Assembly (NCBI GenBank): GCA_038106185.1
Contig: JAYODE010000019.1
Location: forward strand, 1 to 64,000
Reading direction: 5' to 3'
From: UBA4582 sp038106185
Lineage (GTDB): Bacteria; Pseudomonadota; Gammaproteobacteria; Pseudomonadales; Azotimanducaceae
Length of the DNA stretch: 64,000 nucleotides
Shown: piece by piece, positions 59,864 to 64,000 of the stretch
Layout of the letters: each line of letters opens with the position of its first letter
Position numbering within the stretch: position 1 is the first letter of the stretch
Made by a program: the position numbers and the translations under genes
The notes under the pieces: generated by a model
What the model saw: only the letters and a program-made list of their open reading frames with translations
Databases searched by the model: none
Told to the model about the DNA's origin: nothing

Positions 59864-61841
59864 GCACTGAGCCGAGTGCGGTCTTTAAGGGGGTCAGCCA
59901 AGGCTCAAAATGCCGCCATTGCTCCAGACCCGACTGAAAAATGGGTTGTCGGACCTGTTCTGAGCTTGGTGTGCGTACTGAGCGCTCTGTTTCATGAAAT
60001 GCCAGGCATTCGTTTTCGAATGGCAAGTCACAGAAGGCGAGCAGTCGCCGCACCTGCGCTTCTGTGTCAGTGACGACGTCCTCGTATTGCACGCGGAGGA
60101 TTTTCCCCGGCAGCGTTTGATTCCAATGGTCCATCAAGGCGACATAGTCGCGATAGTACTGACCTATTTCAGTCAGGCCATAAGTGAACTCCTGGCCGGT
60201 AGCGAATAATTGTTTAAAGCCACTGAAGCAGCAGGCCAAGGGGTGACGGCGAGCATCAATAATCCTGGCATTGGGGAGAATCAGATGAATCAGGCCTATA
60301 TGACGAAAGTTGTTGGGCATCTTGTCGATGAAATGGTGAGCACCCTTGCGAAAGATTTGAGTATCTTTAAGGTAGTTCTCGCCGAATTGGCGCAATTGCG
60401 CCTTCGAAAGATCCTTTAAGGTGGCGGGATACTTGGGCGCATCATTGATCATCTGACGACCGCCCAAGCGCTGCGCCAAAGCGCTGATGTTGGGTAGTTC
60501 CAGCGTGCCATCTACCTGAGAGTGTGAGGCCAGAATTTGCTCCAGCAGGGTTGATCCGGCGCGGGGTAGTCCAACGATAAAGATCGGATCAGGGGCGGAG
60601 CAACCAGCGCCTGCCTTTGCGGCAAAAAGCTCAGCCGTACAAGTGCGCTTTTGCAGGTTAAGCACCTCACTCATTCGGTCTGGACTATAGCGAAGCTGTT
60701 GTTTGCGCTGCAGATTGCCTTGTTGGTAGTAATTCATTGCAGAAGGATAGTCCAACTTATCTTCATGGGCTTTGCCCAGGGCAAAGTTCAAATGCACCTG
60801 GTCTTCCAGCGGTGTTTGATCCAGCTTCAGCTGTTGTTGCATACGCTGAATTTCGAGGCTGGTGAAGCGGTAGGTTTTCAGGTTGGCAAGGCTCCAATAG
60901 GCATCGCCAAAATCTGCGCGAATCCGATAGGCTTGTTGGTAAGCACTAATCGCATCCTCGGATCGGTCAATTGTCTTCAAAGCGTGGCCACGAAGCAGAT
61001 GTAGTTCAGCCGAATCAGGCAATTGTTTGATAATTTGGTCATAGATTTTCAGGGCCTCCTCGAAGCGCCCAACAGCGACACATTGGTTGGCGTAAGCCGT
61101 CTGGTAGGCCGGATTTTCAGGGGTGGCGCTGAGCAGCAGGGCAGCCTGTGCCATGGCAGATGCGTATTTCTGACGACGATACAACACGTTCATATAGTCA
61201 AAACGCGCCAGGCCGTTGTTTGGCTCAAACGTCACGGCGCTCTCTAGAATAAACTCGGCATCATCCAAAACTTCTGATTTGATGCCGAGGTCGGCGAGCA
61301 ACCGCATTGCCTCGACGTGCTGAGGTTGGTGCTGCAGAAATTGACGGCATAGCTGTTCTGCCTTAAGCCACTTACCCTCGCTGATCATATTGCGAACGCT
61401 CAATAGAGGAGGCGGCAGAGCGTTTAACTTGATGACCTGATTGTTTGCTTGTCGATGCCAGTCGGCATGCTGGCTCGTCGATGTTAGGCGGCTAATCGCC
61501 TGCCAGCTGGACAACAGCGAGTTGTTGCGCTGTACCGCCTGTTGAAAGGCGATTAAAGCCTTTGCCGGTTGTTCTTGAGCCCAATGGCAGTAGCCTGATT
61601 CTTGATAGGCTCTGCCCAGAGTAGGGTCACGTTGCTTGAGTAGCTCAAGGGTTTGCAAGGCCCCGTCTAGATCCTGTGCATAGCGCTGACTGACCGCGAG
61701 GAGGTAGAGCCCATCGCTCTGCGCAGGGTTGATGGCAAGCACTTCAAGGGCTACCTGCTCGGCGGCGGCAAAGCGGCCTGCCTGCAGGTGTGCTCGACCG
61801 TGCGCCAACATTCTGTCATTCGCTTGACTGTCTTTCGACAT
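59826..61841 (-). CDS. TPR-repeat sulfotransferase
   Basis: The 671-residue protein has about nine TPR-like repeats in its first two thirds (for example AIDALKQYAQ-like helical pairs, LHLLRGHALKTIDRSEDAISA), then a C-terminal sulfotransferase domain. PIFIVGLPRAGSTLLEQILA (about residue 420) is the PAPS 5'-phosphosulfate loop. HHFIDKMPNNFRHIGLIHLI and DARRHPLACCFSGF (about 540) are the 3'-phosphate and catalytic elements. It transfers sulfate from PAPS to an unknown acceptor in the cytoplasm. It is directly downstream of a TonB-dependent receptor (23-nt gap) and upstream of the BCCT carrier, suggesting one transcription unit. Confidence 0.92.
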   Translation of the reverse strand: MSKDSQANDRMLAHGRAHLQAGRFAAAEQVALEVLAINPAQSDGLYLLAVSQRYAQDLDGALQTLELLKQRDPTLGRAYQESGYCHWAQEQPAKALIAFQQAVQRNNSLLSSWQAISRLTSTSQHADWHRQANNQVIKLNALPPPLLSVRNMISEGKWLKAEQLCRQFLQHQPQHVEAMRLLADLGIKSEVLDDAEFILESAVTFEPNNGLARFDYMNVLYRRQKYASAMAQAALLLSATPENPAYQTAYANQCVAVGRFEEALKIYDQIIKQLPDSAELHLLRGHALKTIDRSEDAISAYQQAYRIRADFGDAYWSLANLKTYRFTSLEIQRMQQQLKLDQTPLEDQVHLNFALGKAHEDKLDYPSAMNYYQQGNLQRKQQLRYSPDRMSEVLNLQKRTCTAELFAAKAGAGCSAPDPIFIVGLPRAGSTLLEQILASHSQVDGTLELPNISALAQRLGGRQMINDAPKYPATLKDLSKAQLRQFGENYLKDTQIFRKGAHHFIDKMPNNFRHIGLIHLILPNARIIDARRHPLACCFSGFKQLFATGQEFTYGLTEIGQYYRDYVALMDHWNQTLPGKILRVQYEDVVTDTEAQVRRLLAFCDLPFENECLAFHETERSVRTPSSEQVRQPIFQSGLEQWRHFEPWLTPLKTALGSVLESHTKSGGPPY

Positions 61842-61864
61842 AAGTAGGATACCGAGACCGGGCT

Positions 61865-64000
61865 TTAACGAAAGTCATAGGAAACCCGCAAACCAATGGT
61901 TCTGGGTCGGTTGGTGGTGATGCGCTCGATAAAGTCCTGTCGATTGATGTGCAGCTCGGCGCGTTCGTCTGTTAAATTCGATGCAAACAGTTCGACTCCC
62001 CAGCCTGCAGAAGGGTCGTCTATGCCAACACTGGCATTCACCAAGGTATAGGATTTTTGCTCAACATTGGGCTCTGTAGGCGTGTCAACCAGCGAGTTAA
62101 GGGCTTTGCCCGCATATTTAAGGCCCAGCTGCCAGTGAGCTTCCAAGCTGTTGGCCAGCTGCCATTCGTAGCGACCACGAACGCTGGATTGAAAATCAGG
62201 GGTTAGAGGCAATGGCGAGCCTTGGTCGGCGACTATAACGGCAAATGCCGGATCAACCCTAACCAGTTCGGTATCGTTGTAAGAGGCGGCAGCGTAAATC
62301 GTGAGATTATCCGTCGCGAGCCAAACGAGATCCGCCTCAATGCCCTGTATTTCTGCGTCGCCACCGTTGTCGACAATGGTCAATACAGAAATGTTCTGCG
62401 AATCGAACTGAGACACTTGTATGTCCCGCCAGTCAATCTTATACAGGGCGCCGTTAAACCGAAGCAAACCGTTGGCCAAGGTTGTTTTCCAGCCCAATTC
62501 CATATTCTCTAGCGTGTCTGACTCAAAGACGTAAGGCAGGCAATAGCCTGGAAAGCCGGTCGCTGCATTGGGCTCTATGGGTGCTGCTGTGCCACAATTG
62601 GTGCCGTTACTGAGAAGATTATTGTCGCTGGCATTGTATTGGCCACCCTCTTTGGCCGCCGCCCGATTAAAGCCTGGTGGGCGATAACCTTCAGACCAGG
62701 AGGCATACAACAGTGAATCATCGTTCGGGGTCCAGCTGGCGGTGAACTTGACAATAGTATCGTCGACCTTGATGGGTTCAAGTTCGGCAAAGTTGGCGGC
62801 ATAGTCTCGCCCGCCGGTGATTGCCGGGTGAATATCATTGGTGGGATCAGCGTCATCGGTAAATAAAGGTCGATTTCCGTAGCGCCAAGCGCCGTAGCCT
62901 TTGAACGCGTATTCCAGGTCATAGTAGCGGGCGCCTGCCGCAAGGTTAAATTTATCGGTCACATTCCACGACAGTTCACCAAACAAGGCGATTTGTTTCT
63001 CGGTTCGAGTATTATCATTACGAAATTGAGTCGCCAGGTTAGTCTTGCCCCGCGCGTTTGCTGTCGAATTGTCGAAGGTTGAATTGGAATTGATGTCAAT
63101 GGGGGCGAAACCGGCGTCTATAGGTGCCTGATAGTTAAAGTCACCCACATGTTGTATCTCAAAGTCTTCATAGAAAATGCCGCCCGTGAAGTTGACAGGG
63201 CCCTCGAAGTTGGTCGTCACGCGAAATTCGTGAGTCCAGCGCCTGTTGTCGTTTTCGATATGCGCCGCGTTCGATGGGTCGCCGCACTCGATCACACGAT
63301 TGTTGCCGCTTAGCGTAGGATCGTAGGTATAGGTTGTTGTTGGCCCGCCATCGGCAACGCTGGGTAATCCTGTATAGTAGCTGCCGACCAGGTATTCACA
63401 CTGATAACCGGGTATGAATCCGCCAACGTTGGTGTAGCCGGTGTAATCAATATTGGCAACAACCTCGCGATCGAGAAACGCGCCAGTGTAAATTAAGTCC
63501 AGGGCACCGAGGCGACCGTCCAGCGTCCAGGCGGTTTGGTGGAATTTGTCTTTCAATTGGTCGTCGGCAAAACGACTCACCTGAAGGTCGCCGATGCTGG
63601 GGTCGTAATCGAATACACCCTCAGTCTTTAAGGTCTGCTGTGCATGCTGGACTAATAGATCCCAGTCGTCGTTGAGCAGGTATTTGAGACCTGCGCGAAA
63701 CCCGCTATAGCTGGCATCGTTGAAATCATCTTCGACCAGCGCGGCATTGGAGGCGACTTTCTTGCTGACCGGTACCGTCAGACCTGCCGCCCCGACAATG
63801 TCGCCATTCGCAAACACTGTGCCGGCCGGAAAGGTGATGCTGGTGCCTGGAAAGGCCGGGTTAATACTGGCATCTGCTTGAAATGTGCCCTCAACATTGT
63901 CGATATAGCCGCCCTGTCGATCGTTATAGAAGGCGATTCGAGCGGCCATTTTGCCATCGATGATTGGCAGATTGAGCATCAGTTCGGTTGAGTTACTAGT
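61865..64000 (-). CDS. TonB-dependent receptor (C-terminal part; N-terminus beyond the window)
   Basis: The frame is open to the window end, so the N-terminus (signal, TonB box, plug) is missing. About 710 residues of the barrel are visible: repeated aromatic-ended strands (WSEGYRPPGFNRAAAKEGG), NNDSLLYASW-like segments, ENMELGWKTTLANGLLRFNG and the final strand RPRTIGLRVSYDFR with the C-terminal Phe-Arg. Such outer-membrane receptors import siderophores, glycans or other large substrates using TonB energy. The neighbouring TPR-sulfotransferase is typical for marine gammaproteobacterial receptor loci. The ligand is unknown. Confidence 0.93.
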   Translation of the reverse strand, partial: TSNSTELMLNLPIIDGKMAARIAFYNDRQGGYIDNVEGTFQADASINPAFPGTSITFPAGTVFANGDIVGAAGLTVPVSKKVASNAALVEDDFNDASYSGFRAGLKYLLNDDWDLLVQHAQQTLKTEGVFDYDPSIGDLQVSRFADDQLKDKFHQTAWTLDGRLGALDLIYTGAFLDREVVANIDYTGYTNVGGFIPGYQCEYLVGSYYTGLPSVADGGPTTTYTYDPTLSGNNRVIECGDPSNAAHIENDNRRWTHEFRVTTNFEGPVNFTGGIFYEDFEIQHVGDFNYQAPIDAGFAPIDINSNSTFDNSTANARGKTNLATQFRNDNTRTEKQIALFGELSWNVTDKFNLAAGARYYDLEYAFKGYGAWRYGNRPLFTDDADPTNDIHPAITGGRDYAANFAELEPIKVDDTIVKFTASWTPNDDSLLYASWSEGYRPPGFNRAAAKEGGQYNASDNNLLSNGTNCGTAAPIEPNAATGFPGYCLPYVFESDTLENMELGWKTTLANGLLRFNGALYKIDWRDIQVSQFDSQNISVLTIVDNGGDAEIQGIEADLVWLATDNLTIYAAASYNDTELVRVDPAFAVIVADQGSPLPLTPDFQSSVRGRYEWQLANSLEAHWQLGLKYAGKALNSLVDTPTEPNVEQKSYTLVNASVGIDDPSAGWGVELFASNLTDERAELHINRQDFIERITTNRPRTIGLRVSYDFR

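Noticed and set aside
59315..60073. 252-codon plus-strand frame opposite the BCCT carrier
   Set aside because: It is antisense to well-supported BCCT and sulfotransferase genes and shows no protein character.
1..64000. CRISPR arrays, tRNA or rRNA genes, insertion sequences
   Set aside because: No regularly spaced repeats of CRISPR size, cloverleaf or rRNA sequence, or transposase was recognised. Repeats found are short and tandem.

Overview
The window reads as one scaffold of a metagenome-assembled genome from a marine, aerobic, heterotrophic gammaproteobacterium (RlmG, LonA, a TonB-dependent receptor, tripartite tricarboxylate transport, BCCT and GltS-like sodium-type carriers, many acyl-CoA enzymes, SDRs and Fe(II)/2-oxoglutarate dioxygenases). 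This placement is inferred from gene families only; there is no rRNA to check it. Three runs of exactly 100 N (2076-2175, 3288-3387, 25864-25963) are scaffolding gaps of unknown true size, and each has a short repeat beside it.

Layout. 1-2048: end of a probable TctC gene, then TctB and TctA. 2213-3095: ABM-domain protein and a small exported protein. 3478-7286: amidase and GltS-like carrier operon, divergent from an SDR. 7660-12043: orphan secretin with a serine-repeat linker and a long C-terminal extension, convergent with a sensor-less sigma-54 activator, then an unrecognised protein. 12240-20043: EptA-like phosphoethanolamine transferase, DUF885 lipoprotein, Tat-exported nitroreductase plus MarR regulator with a strong palindromic operator, and a beta-propeller lipoprotein. 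20084-25835: GPH-family symporter, isocitrate/isopropylmalate-type dehydrogenase, TauD dioxygenase, an interrupted small ORF, GyrI-like protein, glycerate-kinase-like protein. 26038-33043: rhodanese, SRPBCC protein, acyl-CoA dehydrogenase, a CMD/AhpD-family protein, MFS remnant, dienelactone hydrolase, enoyl-CoA hydratase and acyl-CoA synthetase: an acyl-CoA catabolic block. 33069-43952: Nudix, SDR, glycosyltransferase, rlmG, lon, alpha/beta hydrolase, DUF819 protein, SDR, voltage-gated cation channel. 44251-50013: reductase plus amino-acid-oxidase-like flavoprotein, Baeyer-Villiger-type monooxygenase and serine hydrolase. 50082-64000: oligopeptide-binding protein, penicillin-acylase family hydrolase, second TauD enzyme, SDR, acyl-CoA dehydrogenase, MarR, BCCT carrier, TPR-sulfotransferase and a TonB-dependent receptor running off the window end.

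The most important observation is at 28402-28938. A CMD/AhpD-like gene is open for 178 codons except for one in-frame TGA, which falls exactly on the second cysteine position of the CxxC redox motif (C-F-T-TGA). One base after it begins a two-tier hairpin with a G-rich apical loop 19 nt downstream, matching the geometry of a bacterial SECIS element. I interpret it as a selenoprotein rather than a broken gene. No sel genes are present in the window, so this remains a prediction.

Secondary points: a near-perfect 16-bp inverted repeat in front of the nitroreductase/MarR pair; 11-bp tandem direct repeats in a divergent promoter; two genes whose best Shine-Dalgarno sequence precedes AUC or AUU rather than AUG/GUG/UUG; an ion-channel filter with calcium-channel-like acidic residues; and the orphan secretin locus.
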